Counted from the first letter of the stretch, positions 42,755-51,990 are shown. The stretch: 64,000 nucleotides of DNA from an uncultured Faecalicatena sp. (GCA_948468385.1 CAOKHZ010000019.1:1-64000); one strand, 5' to 3'. Notes: generated by a model not told the origin, from the letters alone. Program-made: numbers and translations.

Positions 42755-42800
42755 ATCATGTAGCTTGCTACATGATATACCACGATATGAGAATTGTCAA
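42755..42800 (-). promoter_or_regulatory. MarR-MATE promoter with palindromic operator
   Basis: On the minus strand TTGACA (42800-42795), 17 bp, then TATCAT (42777-42772). The inverted repeat ATCATGTAGC, TT, GCTACATGAT (42755-42776) has perfect 10-bp arms and overlaps the -10. Confidence 0.85.
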
Positions 42801-42840
42801 TACAAAACTTTGCATTTGACGTTTGAATGGGGTGATGCAA

Positions 42841-43857
42841 TCATTTGGGTGATTTACATTGTTTTCGGTACTTCCCTGGAGCGATGCCGACTTTTTTCTC
42901 AAATTTCGCGTAAAATGCGGATAATGTGGAATACCCCACGAGCTCGCTGATTTGTTCTACGGACAAGTCGGTGTTGGAAAGATATTCTTTTGCATGTTCC
43001 ATACGTAGATTGTCCCGGTATTCTATCGGGGAACTTCCCAGAAATTTTGTAAAAATATGTGCAAAACGACTGTCGCTCAAATTGGAGCGGAGTGCCAGGT
43101 CATGGACGCTCCAAGGCTGGTTGTAGCATTCTAGAATATAGGCGTGGATGTTAGACAGCCATTCGGGCAACGTCATTTTAGGACGTTCCGCTTTAGAAGA
43201 GATCAAGGTTATTAACAGATTGGTTAGTTGCTGGTGAAAGTAAATATCAAAATTCTCCGGGTTATTGTTCGCCAGTGAAATGATGTCATTGTAAATTCGT
43301 TGAATCTCTGTTCCTTTTAAGTAGGGAAATAATAGTTCTTTTTTTCTGATTTCTTTGTAGAAATATGCAGTGGCATTCCCGTCAAAATGTATAAAGGAAT
43401 ATTCCCAACCGCTTTCATCATTAGAATAAAAATAATGGTAGGAACGGCAGTCCAACAAAAATAGACTATCTGGTGCCAGATGATAGATTTGGCTATCAAA
43501 ATTCATGATTCCAGAACCAGCGTGAGTATAAATAAGTTGATAGAATTGGAAGTTAGAACGTTTAGTAAAATGTGTCGATAATGCGTGCCACCGACAGATG
43601 GTGATAGGATAAAGCAGGGCGGCAGCAATTTCTGGTGAGGGAAGATACATGAAATGATATAAGAGGGAGTTATATTGAATCTTGGCATCCAAAAATTCTG
43701 AAGTCATAACAGAAGGAAATGTGAAATTCCCATTCTTGTGTCCGGACATTGTTGTAAAAAGGTTTTCGCCACTTAGATGGCGCAGATATTCGACATATGA
43801 AGAGAGTTGTTGGTAGTCTATAGTATTGGGATTGGTGGAACCGTTGTATAGTAACAT
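42841..43857 (-). CDS. AraC family regulator of the second rhamnoside-type locus
   Basis: 338 residues from ATG 43857 (GGAGGTGTTT upstream). The N-terminal cupin arm includes QIYHLAPDSLFLLDCRSYHY. The C-terminal two HTHs include LALRSNLSDSRFAHIFTKFL, then LSVEQISELVGYSTLSAFYA and IAPGKYRKQ. It is divergent from the GH106-like gene, which it most likely activates. Confidence 0.9.
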   Translation of the reverse strand: MLLYNGSTNPNTIDYQQLSSYVEYLRHLSGENLFTTMSGHKNGNFTFPSVMTSEFLDAKIQYNSLLYHFMYLPSPEIAAALLYPITICRWHALSTHFTKRSNFQFYQLIYTHAGSGIMNFDSQIYHLAPDSLFLLDCRSYHYFYSNDESGWEYSFIHFDGNATAYFYKEIRKKELLFPYLKGTEIQRIYNDIISLANNNPENFDIYFHQQLTNLLITLISSKAERPKMTLPEWLSNIHAYILECYNQPWSVHDLALRSNLSDSRFAHIFTKFLGSSPIEYRDNLRMEHAKEYLSNTDLSVEQISELVGYSTLSAFYAKFEKKVGIAPGKYRKQCKSPK

Positions 43858-44014
43858 AAACACCTCCGTAGCAGGATATAGGAAAAATATAGCAGGTTAT
43901 CTGATTGTTTCTTGTACATTATAACAATAAAATAAGGCTATGAACAACTGTTTTGTGGAAAGTTGCAGAAAATTGTGAAAATGCACAAAAGAGAGGAGGA
44001 ATCTTGAAAAAATT

Positions 44015-46918
44015 ATGAAAAAACAAATTATGGAGGTGCCGGAAAAACAGTACCGGCCGGATGTGCGCTGGTGGCTGGCGGAGGGCATGCACACGGATCA
44101 AACTTTAAAACATGAAATGCAAATGCTCGATGATGTGGGAATTGGAGCAATCGAATTTCTGGCGATGGATGAGCAAGGTGCGGACTCCAAAGTGTATGGC
44201 TGGGGTTCGGAAGAGTGGGTGCATGATACTCATGTTTTGATTGCCGAGGCGGCGAGAAGGCAGATGGGAGTCAGCGTGACCAGTGGGACGAATTGGTCTA
44301 ATGCGAATCTGATTTCCATTACGCCGGATGACAAGGCGGCTGCCAAGGAATTGGATTTTGTGGAGGAGACACTGAAACCTGGACAGTCAAGAAGTGGTGA
44401 ACTTCCTAAATGCATAATTAAAACGGCAAACGTACATGCACAAGAGTTGATTGCCGTGGTGGCGGCCAGGGTAATCGGGGAGGAAGAAGGAAAAACAGTA
44501 CTGGACAAGGAAACGCTCGTCCTTACCGGCCAGGTGGCGGACAACGGTCTGGAGTGGACGGCACCAGAGGACGGAACTTATAAATTATTTGTTTTCTGGT
44601 TACATGGAACCGGACAAACGGCCAGTCCGTCCTGCGAGATTTCCTATACAATCAATTATATTGACCATTATGGAATCGACGCTTTTATTGATTATTGGAG
44701 CAAGGTAGTGCTGACAGAAGAACTGCGCAAAAACTTATTGGAATGTGGCCGTGGAATGATGTACATGGATTCATTGGAATTGGCAACGTTCGGGGCTGGA
44801 GGACAGTTTTGGGGATATCATTTCAATGAAGAATTCCAGAAAAGAAGAGGGTACGATATCGTGCCTTACCTGCCCTTTGTCGTAAAGAAATCCGGAATGA
44901 TGACGTTGTTTCATGATTACTATTTTGTGATGGAAGACAAAACATTTATAGAGAAATTCCATAATGACCTCTATCAGACCATGACCGACATGTATATGGA
45001 AAATATGTTAAAACCCATGCAGGAGTGGCTACATACGGTCGGCATGGAGTTGAGGGCGGAGATTTCCTATGGCTTGCCCTTTGAAATTTCCCAGCCGGGA
45101 AAATACGTGGACGGCATTGAGACGGAATCTCTGGAATTTGCTTCCCAGATTGAGAGCTATCGCGGCTTGGCTGGAGCGGCTCATATTTATAATAAGATTT
45201 ATTCTAGTGAAACAGGAGCTACTTTACTGAATTATATGATGCCCATTGATTTTTATAATCAGATTATTTTCACGCAGTTTGCGGCGGGCGTGACTCGTAC
45301 GGTGTTCCATGGATATTCCAGTATTTGCGGTTCGGAAGAATCCACTTACTGGCCGGGACATGAGGGAATGTTGCCGATGTTTTCCGAGCGGTTTGGATGT
45401 CGTCAGCCGGCTTTTCAGCATTACCCGGAATGGCTGGCGATGTTGGCCCGCTACCAGAAGTTGTTGCGAGATGGAAAGCCGAGAATGGATTTGGGAATTC
45501 TGCGACTGGATTATTATTTTAACAATATGGTCTTTGGTGGAGTGGGAGAACAAGAATTTTATGAGTGCAAGATGATGCGCGGGGACGAGGGGATGTACTG
45601 GCAGGATATGAATCTGCAACATGCCGGATTTACATGGGATTATTTCGCACCGCAAATTCTGGAGGAAGAGTTTACAGTTACCAAAGATGGTGAACTTTAT
45701 CCAGACGGTCCGGGGTATCAGGCGTTGATTCTCTATCAGGAGGCATTGCCTCTGCAGACGGCGAAAAAACTCTTGAAACTGGCAGAGGCCGGGCTGAGAA
45801 TTATATTTGTAAATGGTGTGACAGAGCAGATTCGACCAATGGGAGTCAGTGCCACACACAAAAAGGCGGCGAGCAAGACTCCGTTTGTGATGGAGTCGGA
45901 TGCCGAGTTGGGAGAAATCGTGGAACAGATTAAGGCATTGCCAAGTGTACGGGAGACCGATGTGCAGGCAGACACCATTCAATTGCTGCAAGAACTGGGA
46001 GTAGTACCCCGGGCGGCATTTGTGGAAGAAAATAAAAATATCCTTACTTGCATGCGCCAGACAGAAACCGAGACACATCTTTTCGTCTACAATATGCTTT
46101 ATACCCAGATGGAACCGGTGTCGGTATCCCTGCAGATTGCGGGAGGTGGAAAGCCTTATGAGGTGGATTGTTGGACGGGAGAAATCAAAGAGATTTCCGG
46201 CACGTCCAGTGGAAGTGCAACCGTTGTCACGCTGACCTTGCAGCCGGGTGACGCGACGATGCTGGTGCTTGACCAGGGAGAGAAAGCATGTGAGTTTTTA
46301 ACGGAATGCAGTGAGGTCTCAGAAATAGCGCTCCCCACATGGCATTTGGTGGTGGAAGACTGGAATGAGGGAGAGAAACGAGAAATTATAGAAGATCGTG
46401 GATTGGGGATCGTTACCAAGGAAGTCTATTTTGAAACAAAAAAGACGCGTTTGGATGCGGGAGAGGTCGCCACGATTCCATGGAAGGATATTTCTACCAT
46501 AGGGTCGGAGGTGTCCGGAGTGGGAATTTACACGGCGACAGTAAAAATTCCAGATGACTGGTCAGAAGAATATGGCGCAAAGCTGGAGATTGGTTCCACA
46601 AATGGCTGTACGGCCGCCGTCTATGTCAACGGAGAGAAAGCGAGAGCCTACAACATCAATCGACGCACGGTAGAAATCGGTGAATTGTTGCAACCTGGGG
46701 AAAATGAATTGAGGGTAGAAGTATCGAGCACTCTGAATAATCGTCTGTTGGCTAGAGGATATTATGAGACATCGCTGCAAAATTCGATGATTTTTTCAAC
46801 GGATGACATGAAAGAGGCCATGGAGGAAGGGCCGATGGGAAATATGGAGATATCCACCACGGTGAAGGATTACGGGATGACCGGCAAGGTTTGTTTAAAA
46901 ATCTATCGGAAAGCATAA
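44015..46918 (+). CDS. GH106-like glycoside hydrolase (probable alpha-L-rhamnosidase)
   Basis: 967 residues, no signal peptide. It begins with the family-like RPDVRWWLAEGMHTDQTL, a WW pattern with the barrel start, then VSVTSGTNWSNANLISITPD and YMDSLELATFGAGGQFWGY. A C-terminal beta-sandwich region has VYVNGEKARAYNINRRTVEI. The glycosyl hydrolase 106 assignment rests on these blocks and on AraC/GPH context matching the GH78 locus; an unassigned related family is possible. The transporter gene starts 19 bp later, so they form an operon. The RBS (AGAGAGGAGG) is clear though about 20 bp from the ATG. Confidence 0.72.
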   Translation: MKKQIMEVPEKQYRPDVRWWLAEGMHTDQTLKHEMQMLDDVGIGAIEFLAMDEQGADSKVYGWGSEEWVHDTHVLIAEAARRQMGVSVTSGTNWSNANLISITPDDKAAAKELDFVEETLKPGQSRSGELPKCIIKTANVHAQELIAVVAARVIGEEEGKTVLDKETLVLTGQVADNGLEWTAPEDGTYKLFVFWLHGTGQTASPSCEISYTINYIDHYGIDAFIDYWSKVVLTEELRKNLLECGRGMMYMDSLELATFGAGGQFWGYHFNEEFQKRRGYDIVPYLPFVVKKSGMMTLFHDYYFVMEDKTFIEKFHNDLYQTMTDMYMENMLKPMQEWLHTVGMELRAEISYGLPFEISQPGKYVDGIETESLEFASQIESYRGLAGAAHIYNKIYSSETGATLLNYMMPIDFYNQIIFTQFAAGVTRTVFHGYSSICGSEESTYWPGHEGMLPMFSERFGCRQPAFQHYPEWLAMLARYQKLLRDGKPRMDLGILRLDYYFNNMVFGGVGEQEFYECKMMRGDEGMYWQDMNLQHAGFTWDYFAPQILEEEFTVTKDGELYPDGPGYQALILYQEALPLQTAKKLLKLAEAGLRIIFVNGVTEQIRPMGVSATHKKAASKTPFVMESDAELGEIVEQIKALPSVRETDVQADTIQLLQELGVVPRAAFVEENKNILTCMRQTETETHLFVYNMLYTQMEPVSVSLQIAGGGKPYEVDCWTGEIKEISGTSSGSATVVTLTLQPGDATMLVLDQGEKACEFLTECSEVSEIALPTWHLVVEDWNEGEKREIIEDRGLGIVTKEVYFETKKTRLDAGEVATIPWKDISTIGSEVSGVGIYTATVKIPDDWSEEYGAKLEIGSTNGCTAAVYVNGEKARAYNINRRTVEIGELLQPGENELRVEVSSTLNNRLLARGYYETSLQNSMIFSTDDMKEAMEEGPMGNMEISTTVKDYGMTGKVCLKIYRKA

Positions 46919-46937
46919 GAGAAAGGGGATTTTTAAA

Positions 46938-48290
46938 ATGAATGAGAAAAGTCAAAAAATAGGTATTGGAGAAAGTTTTTGTTACTTGTTGGCAAATCTG
47001 GGAAATATCCCATTGATGACGTTGTTATCCACGTTTTTTCTGATTTTTTATACGAATGTGGTAGGACTTGATCCGGGAGCATTGGCAACCTTGTTCTTGA
47101 TTTCCAAGGTAGTAGACGGTATCAGTGATCCAGTGATGGGTTTCGTGCTGGATAAATTCCCGGTAACAAAAATGGGGAAATTTCGTCCCATGTTGATTTT
47201 GGGAACCGTAATCTGTGTGGCAAACTATATTTTGTTATGGTTTGGGGCAGTGTGGTCTCCGGTAGGGAAGTACGTGATTGTATATGTGACGTATCTGTTG
47301 CTCGGATGGACGTTTGACATCATGGATATCTCCTTGAACAGCCTGCTTCCGGTCATGACGGCAGATAATAAGGAACGGAATAAGCTTTCTTTGATTAAAT
47401 CAGTTGGTTACATGATTGGGGGGATGGGGTTATCTATTGTCGGTCCGATTATCGTGGCATCTGGAACGCTAGAGAGTTACTATATGTTGATATTTGGTGC
47501 GATGGTAGTGGTTTTGATTTGCTCCATCGGTGGCGCATTGGGGGTGAAAGAGCGTGTGGCATTTGAAGGTACGGAAGAGGAAAAATACAAATTTAAAGAC
47601 TTAATCGGCATTCTTCTTACAAAGCCAGTGTTCGTTGCGTTTGCCACATCATTGATAACAACGGTAGGAACGGGAACGGCAATGGGAGCAAATGCATATT
47701 ACTTTACCTACATTATGGGAGATATGGCATTGTTTGCGGGTGTTTCAGGTATTTCCATGATTGCCATGGTTCCAGGTATGGTTTTATCTCCGTTGTTGGC
47801 CAACAAGTATGGAAAGAAAATTGTGTATGTGTCAGGGCTGATTATCGCCGTTGTTGGTCCTGCAATACGAATTTTATCCCCGACTTCTCTCACTCTGGCA
47901 TATGTAGGAACGGCGATTGCAAGCCTCGGAGCAGGATTTGGAATGCCTCTGCTATATGGTATTCAGGCGGATAATACCACGTATGTTCAGTATACGACCG
48001 GAAAACGTGCGGAAGCGGCCGTTGCCTCTTTGAGTTCCTTTCTTGCAAAGGTGAGTCAAGGAATCTCAGGAGCTTTGCCGGGATACATGTTGGCATTATT
48101 TGGATTCGTTACGGGGTCAATGGAGCAGCCGGAGAGCATTAACATAGGCATCATTATCTGTGTGCTGGTATTCCCAATCGTGTTAGGAATTTTGGGGAGT
48201 CTGATTTTTGGAGTTGGATACAAGCTTGATAAAAAGCAGATAGATGAGATGGCACTAGCTATTGCGGAAGGAAAGATGAAGGTGGAATAA
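46938..48290 (+). CDS. GPH-family sugar transporter, paralogue of the one at 1417
   Basis: 450 residues with GAAAGGGGA upstream, 12 TM segments. NLGNIPLMTLLSTFFLIFYT and ISDPVMGFVLDKFPVTKMGK match the first transporter almost word for word, and both end with GKL/KLD-type tails. It probably imports the substrate of the GH106-like enzyme. Presence of the same transporter type in two rhamnosidase loci suggests duplication with substrate divergence. Confidence 0.88.
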   Translation: MNEKSQKIGIGESFCYLLANLGNIPLMTLLSTFFLIFYTNVVGLDPGALATLFLISKVVDGISDPVMGFVLDKFPVTKMGKFRPMLILGTVICVANYILLWFGAVWSPVGKYVIVYVTYLLLGWTFDIMDISLNSLLPVMTADNKERNKLSLIKSVGYMIGGMGLSIVGPIIVASGTLESYYMLIFGAMVVVLICSIGGALGVKERVAFEGTEEEKYKFKDLIGILLTKPVFVAFATSLITTVGTGTAMGANAYYFTYIMGDMALFAGVSGISMIAMVPGMVLSPLLANKYGKKIVYVSGLIIAVVGPAIRILSPTSLTLAYVGTAIASLGAGFGMPLLYGIQADNTTYVQYTTGKRAEAAVASLSSFLAKVSQGISGALPGYMLALFGFVTGSMEQPESINIGIIICVLVFPIVLGILGSLIFGVGYKLDKKQIDEMALAIAEGKMKVE

Positions 48291-48369
48291 GTACTGATGC
48301 CAAAGAAAAAGTGAATACAGATAGAAAATAGTTCGTTTCATGGTAGTAGGGTGCGGAACATAACGACAT

Positions 48370-48399
48370 ACGGGCATCTTTCTTGAGAAGGATGCCCGT
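48370..48399. terminator. terminator hairpin, copy 2, inside a larger stem
   Basis: The same 30 bases as 40753-40782. A flanking inverted pair GTAGTAGG (48343-48350) / CCTACTAC (48430-48437) and hairpin GGCGGT-TAATC-ACCGCC (48416-48432) enclose or follow it. Confidence 0.65.
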
Positions 48400-48453
48400 A
48401 TTAAGTTTGTGTCCGGCGGTTAATCACCGCCTACTACTCGATTTGTTTTGAAA

Positions 48454-49368
48454 TCAGTTTGCCAAGCCATAGTGGCGTAGCAGTTCCTGACAGAAGTCCG
48501 GCTCCTTGGATAGACGGGGGATTTCGGCCTCCCGATGGTCGGCGTACATCGCGTCAATCAGGGTAAAAATTTGAGCCATGCCTTGCTGTAGTCCTTGACT
48601 TAGTCCTTCACTTCTTCCTTGACTTAGTCCTTCATTTCGTCCCTTGACAATTCCGGTTTCCAATCCTTGTTGTTTTGCTTCTTCTAATTCTTCCGCGAAT
48701 AACTCGCGTAATGCCTGGCACATATTTTTAACCTCCTTCATTTTTTCCCAATTGGCGTGGATGATGACATCCATGACCGCCTGGTACAAGTTTGAATCCT
48801 GTTTTTCTTCGTAACGCTTTGCAAGTTCTTGAATATCATCGTCATTTTGGATGTCGTTTCGCAGGATCTTAAGCCAGAAATTGTTTTCTTTCGACAATTG
48901 GCGTACGACGATAAGCTGCATGGAAAAGATGTCCCCGTTTATATAATAAATGCCCTTTTCGATTGCATTTACTGTAAAGTGACGAAATTCCACCAAATGT
49001 TTTAACAGATTCCGGGGAAATCTTGTGCTCACAAATGTAATGGTGATTTCGTCTGGTGAAATTTCCATTTCTTGTTCGGTATTCGACTGATATAAGCAGG
49101 CATATGCATAAACTTTATAAAAATCGTTGATGCTAAAATAATCCGTCGGGCTTTTATATTCCACGAGATTGTACTTTTTGAAAATCCGTCCGATATTTTT
49201 CTTCAGTGGAATCTGATCCATCTTTTTGATAATCAGAACATCCATTTGTAACGGCTTTTTGTTTAAGAGTTGTTCGTCCCGGATGTCTAAATATTTTAAC
49301 TCATCAGTTAATTCGATTCGCAAGGCGGCCTGAAAAGCAGGATGCCATTGCAATCTTTCATTTGTCAT
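48454..49368 (-). CDS. Rpn-like PD-(D/E)XK family putative nuclease/transposase
   Basis: 304 residues with GGAGG upstream. The nuclease core is LQMDVLIIKK ... NLVEYKSPTDYFS (D, then E-x-K), near residues 41-83. The C-terminus has Gly-rich hydrophilic repeats (GRNEGLSQGRSEGLSQGLQ), typical of Rpn/PDDEXK_2 proteins in gut bacteria, which vary in repeat number. Rpn proteins promote RecA-independent recombination in E. coli and some act in phage defence; the role here is not known. Confidence 0.8.
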   Translation of the reverse strand: MTNERLQWHPAFQAALRIELTDELKYLDIRDEQLLNKKPLQMDVLIIKKMDQIPLKKNIGRIFKKYNLVEYKSPTDYFSINDFYKVYAYACLYQSNTEQEMEISPDEITITFVSTRFPRNLLKHLVEFRHFTVNAIEKGIYYINGDIFSMQLIVVRQLSKENNFWLKILRNDIQNDDDIQELAKRYEEKQDSNLYQAVMDVIIHANWEKMKEVKNMCQALRELFAEELEEAKQQGLETGIVKGRNEGLSQGRSEGLSQGLQQGMAQIFTLIDAMYADHREAEIPRLSKEPDFCQELLRHYGLAN

Positions 49369-49737
49369 TCGTTTCCTCCATTATAAAATTTTTTTGTGGG
49401 TATTGCAAGTCTGTTGTTGGCTATTTGTTACAAGTTACGACCATGTTGGCGTGACATGTAACCATCTTTTACCTAAAAGCATGGATTTTCTTTTCCCGAG
49501 TGTCATCCGGGAGGCGGCCGCCGCGAAATTGCTGACAGAAAAAGATGTTTTGAAATGGAATGTTACTTCCAGATGAAATAAGCATAGCATGGGGCGGCGG
49601 GGGATGCAATGTGTTTTTTGTTGATAACTCGACTTTTTTGTGAATAACTTGTGGATAACTTTTTTTGCACATTTCAAAGTATGGTGGAATGACTTGCGGT
49701 GGCATGGCGGAATGTGCTGGTTTTGTCGGAATAAGAA
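49369..49737. other. gene-poor stretch with three DnaA-box-like sites
   Basis: No supported gene. TGTTGATAA (49619-49627), TGTGAATAA (49639-49647) and TGTGGATAA (49650-49658) are in direct orientation. The last two are exact complements of the DnaA box TTATNCACA, and the first differs by one base. Confidence 0.5.
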
Positions 49738-49766
49738 TTGTTTTTTGATGTAAAAGTCCGTATAAT
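49738..49766 (+). promoter_or_regulatory. promoter of the structured leader and two-component operon
   Basis: TTGTTT at 49738-49743 and TATAAT at 49761-49766, 17 bp apart. Transcription would begin near 49773, about 300 nt before the response regulator ATG. Confidence 0.6.
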
Positions 49767-49787
49767 GGAGGAAGCGTTTGTTATTGC

Positions 49788-50015
49788 CTTATATCAGATG
49801 TGGAATGACTCCAGCCTCTATAGGCGGTGAGCAACATAATTGTATCAGTGGCGGGAGTCATTCCCCCATCTGATATGCCTCCGGCGGGCGCTGGACGTCC
49901 AGTGGACGTCCGTTTAGCGCCGACCGTAACGGAGTGAAGAGGCAGGCGCACAAAGATGTATTTTGTCAGCATAGCTGACTTGTGCGCCGCCGCAAGAACG
50001 CCAGTGGTGTTCTTG
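49788..50015 (+). ncRNA. highly structured 5-prime leader (five stems), unknown class
   Basis: Stem 1: ATATCAGATG plus GGAATGACTCC (about 49791-49812) pair with GGAGTCATTCC and CATCTGATAT (about 49854-49876). Stem 2: GGCGCT/AGCGCC (49887-49921) around two GGACGTCC palindromes. Stem 3: GGCGCACAA/TTGTGCGCC (49945-49988) with inner GTCAGC-ATA-GCTGAC. Stem 4: CAAGAACGCC-AGT-GGTGTTCTTG (49993-50015). A small GCCT-CTAT-AGGC hairpin is inside stem 1. No T tract follows. It lies between a promoter and the response regulator gene. Confidence 0.55.
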
Positions 50016-50078
50016 AATTGAAAAGACGCGGAGAATATTTGACACTATCAGAGGTAGAAAAGGAAAAGAGGTAATCCC

Positions 50079-50753
50079 ATGATACGTATTTTATTAGTAG
50101 AGGATGACAAAGGCATCGTGTCCAATCTGACGGAGTTTCTCCATGCGGAAGGGTACGAGGTGGGCAGTGCGCCCGGTCAACAAGATGCGCTTCGGCTGTT
50201 GGAAGAAGGGAAATTTGACCTCGTGCTTCTCGACATTTCCCTTTCGGATGGAAATGGTTTCGCCGTATGCAAGGCCGTCAAGGAAAATTATAAAATCCCG
50301 GTTATTTTCCTCACCGCCTCGGGGGATGAATACAGTACCGTGACGGGGTTCGAGCTGGGGGCGGATGATTATGTCGCCAAGCCGTTTCGGCCGCGGGAAC
50401 TGGTGATGCGGATTAAGAACATCCTTAGATTGACGGGTGCGGGTGGTGGCAGCATCGTCCATCTTGGCGACGTGGTCGTGGATACGGAGCGGGGCACGGC
50501 GAGCAGGAACGGAAAGGACTTGTATTTGTCGGCTCTTGAATACCGATTGTTGCTCGTGTTTCTCAACAATCGCGGCAGGGTGCTGTCGCGTACCATGCTT
50601 TTGGAGTCGATTTGGGACATTGGCGGGGAATTTGTCAATGACAACACGCTGACGGTTTATATTAAGAGATTGAGGGAAAAACTGGAAGAGGATCCGCAGG
50701 ACCCGCAAATCATCAAGACAGTTCGCGGGCTGGGATATAGGGTGGACGCATGA
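50079..50753 (+). CDS. OmpR family response regulator
   Basis: 224 residues. The receiver domain has the acidic pair in LLVEDDKG, phosphoacceptor Asp52 in LVLLDISLSDGNG, and Lys in DDYVAKPFRPREL. The C-terminal winged helix is LSALEYRLLLVFLNNRG ... TVYIKRLREKLEEDPQ. Its stop overlaps the kinase start by 4 nt. It probably binds the four 11-bp-phased GTCA repeats at 51837 to switch on the ABC transporter. Confidence 0.94.
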   Translation: MIRILLVEDDKGIVSNLTEFLHAEGYEVGSAPGQQDALRLLEEGKFDLVLLDISLSDGNGFAVCKAVKENYKIPVIFLTASGDEYSTVTGFELGADDYVAKPFRPRELVMRIKNILRLTGAGGGSIVHLGDVVVDTERGTASRNGKDLYLSALEYRLLLVFLNNRGRVLSRTMLLESIWDIGGEFVNDNTLTVYIKRLREKLEEDPQDPQIIKTVRGLGYRVDA

Positions 50754-51814
50754 TGACATTTTTAAGAAATCTGGAAGTGAAGAGAACGGTTTTATTGTAT
50801 GTGGCGCTGTCCGTCGCCGCGACGTTGGCGGCCTTTCTTTTGCCGGGCGTTGTCTGGCCAGGAGAGGGCGGATTTGGGGAGAAAATGCCTTTTATGGAAA
50901 AATGGGGATTTGGATTGTTCACGTTGGCACTCTGCCTTGTCTTTTTCCTTGTTTATTTTGTTGCCACATATAGGCGGTATCGCCGGATTGTCGCGCTGTC
51001 TGCCGAGATTGACCATCTTTTACATGAGGACGATCAGAGTATCAACCTGGCGAAATATGCGGAGGGGGAGCTTGGCATTTTGCAGAGTGAAATTTATAAA
51101 ATGACGGTGCGCTTACGGGAGCAGGGTCGGAGGCTTTCGGATGAAAAAGTATATCTGGCGGATTCGATAGCGGACATTGCGCATCAAATCCGCACACCGC
51201 TCACTTCGATCAATCTGGTGGTACAGTTTTTGTCCGAACCGGATTTGACAGAGGAGCGTAAGCGGGAACTCGTACGTGAATTATATAGAAGGCTGTCCGG
51301 TATCGAATGGCTGATTACCGCATTGTTGAAAATTTCTAAATTGGATGCAGACACGGTGCGGTTTCAGCAAGAGGAAACGACCCTTTCGGAATTGATTCAT
51401 GCGTCCGTCCAACCCTTGCTCGTGCCGATGGAACTTCGGCACCAAGTGCTGGACGTGCAGGCGGACGGAACATGCGTCTGTGACATTTCATGGACGCGCG
51501 AGGCACTCGCCAATATCGTGAAAAATTGTATGGAGCACACGCCGAATGGCGGACAAATCAAAGTACAGGCCACTGAAACCGTGCTGTATAGCGAAATTAT
51601 CATTTCGGATAACGGATTGGGAATCGACGAGGAGGATTTGCCGCATGTTTTTGAGCGGTTTTACAAAGGGAAGAATTCGAGTGAAACGAGCTTTGGAATC
51701 GGACTTGCCCTGGCAAGGATGATTGTTGCCGGGCAGAATGGCACGGTCAAGGTGAAAAACCAGGTGTCTGGCGGGGCGGAGTTTACGATTCGATTTTACA
51801 AGGGAACCATTTGA
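50750..51814 (+). CDS. sensor histidine kinase, intramembrane-sensing type
   Basis: 354 residues. Two TM helices (about 13-35 and 52-73) are separated by only about 18 extracellular residues, so there is no real sensor domain, as in BceS-like kinases that take their signal from a partner ABC transporter. The H-box ADIAHQIRTPLTSINL has phosphorylated His145. The N-box is NIVKNCMEHTP, then DNGLGIDEEDLPHVFERFYK and FGIGLALARMIV. Overlap with the response regulator gene shows co-expression. Confidence 0.93.
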   Translation: MMTFLRNLEVKRTVLLYVALSVAATLAAFLLPGVVWPGEGGFGEKMPFMEKWGFGLFTLALCLVFFLVYFVATYRRYRRIVALSAEIDHLLHEDDQSINLAKYAEGELGILQSEIYKMTVRLREQGRRLSDEKVYLADSIADIAHQIRTPLTSINLVVQFLSEPDLTEERKRELVRELYRRLSGIEWLITALLKISKLDADTVRFQQEETTLSELIHASVQPLLVPMELRHQVLDVQADGTCVCDISWTREALANIVKNCMEHTPNGGQIKVQATETVLYSEIIISDNGLGIDEEDLPHVFERFYKGKNSSETSFGIGLALARMIVAGQNGTVKVKNQVSGGAEFTIRFYKGTI

Positions 51815-51836
51815 AAGTCTTGGCGTATTACATTTG

Positions 51837-51890
51837 GTGACGGATTTGTCATTTTTAAGTCATCGGCGTGTCACGAAAGCGGGATATAAT
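51837..51890 (+). promoter_or_regulatory. response-regulator operator (four 11-bp-phased repeats) and promoter
   Basis: GTGA at 51837 and GTCA at 51848, 51859 and 51870 are spaced exactly 11 bp. TATAAT follows at 51885-51890 with no usable -35, as in OmpR-type activated promoters. Confidence 0.75.
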
Positions 51891-51990
51891 AAAGGTGTAA
51901 AACGGTATGGATGCGCAAAGTGAAATACCCGATAGCTTGCTGCGGGGTACTTCACTCCGTGCATTGACACAAAAAGGAGATGCGAATCGT

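Noticed and set aside
49394-49576. 60-codon ORF starting with GTG
   Set aside because: No RBS, no recognisable domain, and weak composition. Kept as non-coding.
49781-49972. 63-codon minus-strand ORF over the structured leader
   Set aside because: Coding potential is explained by the GC-rich inverted repeats. No RBS.
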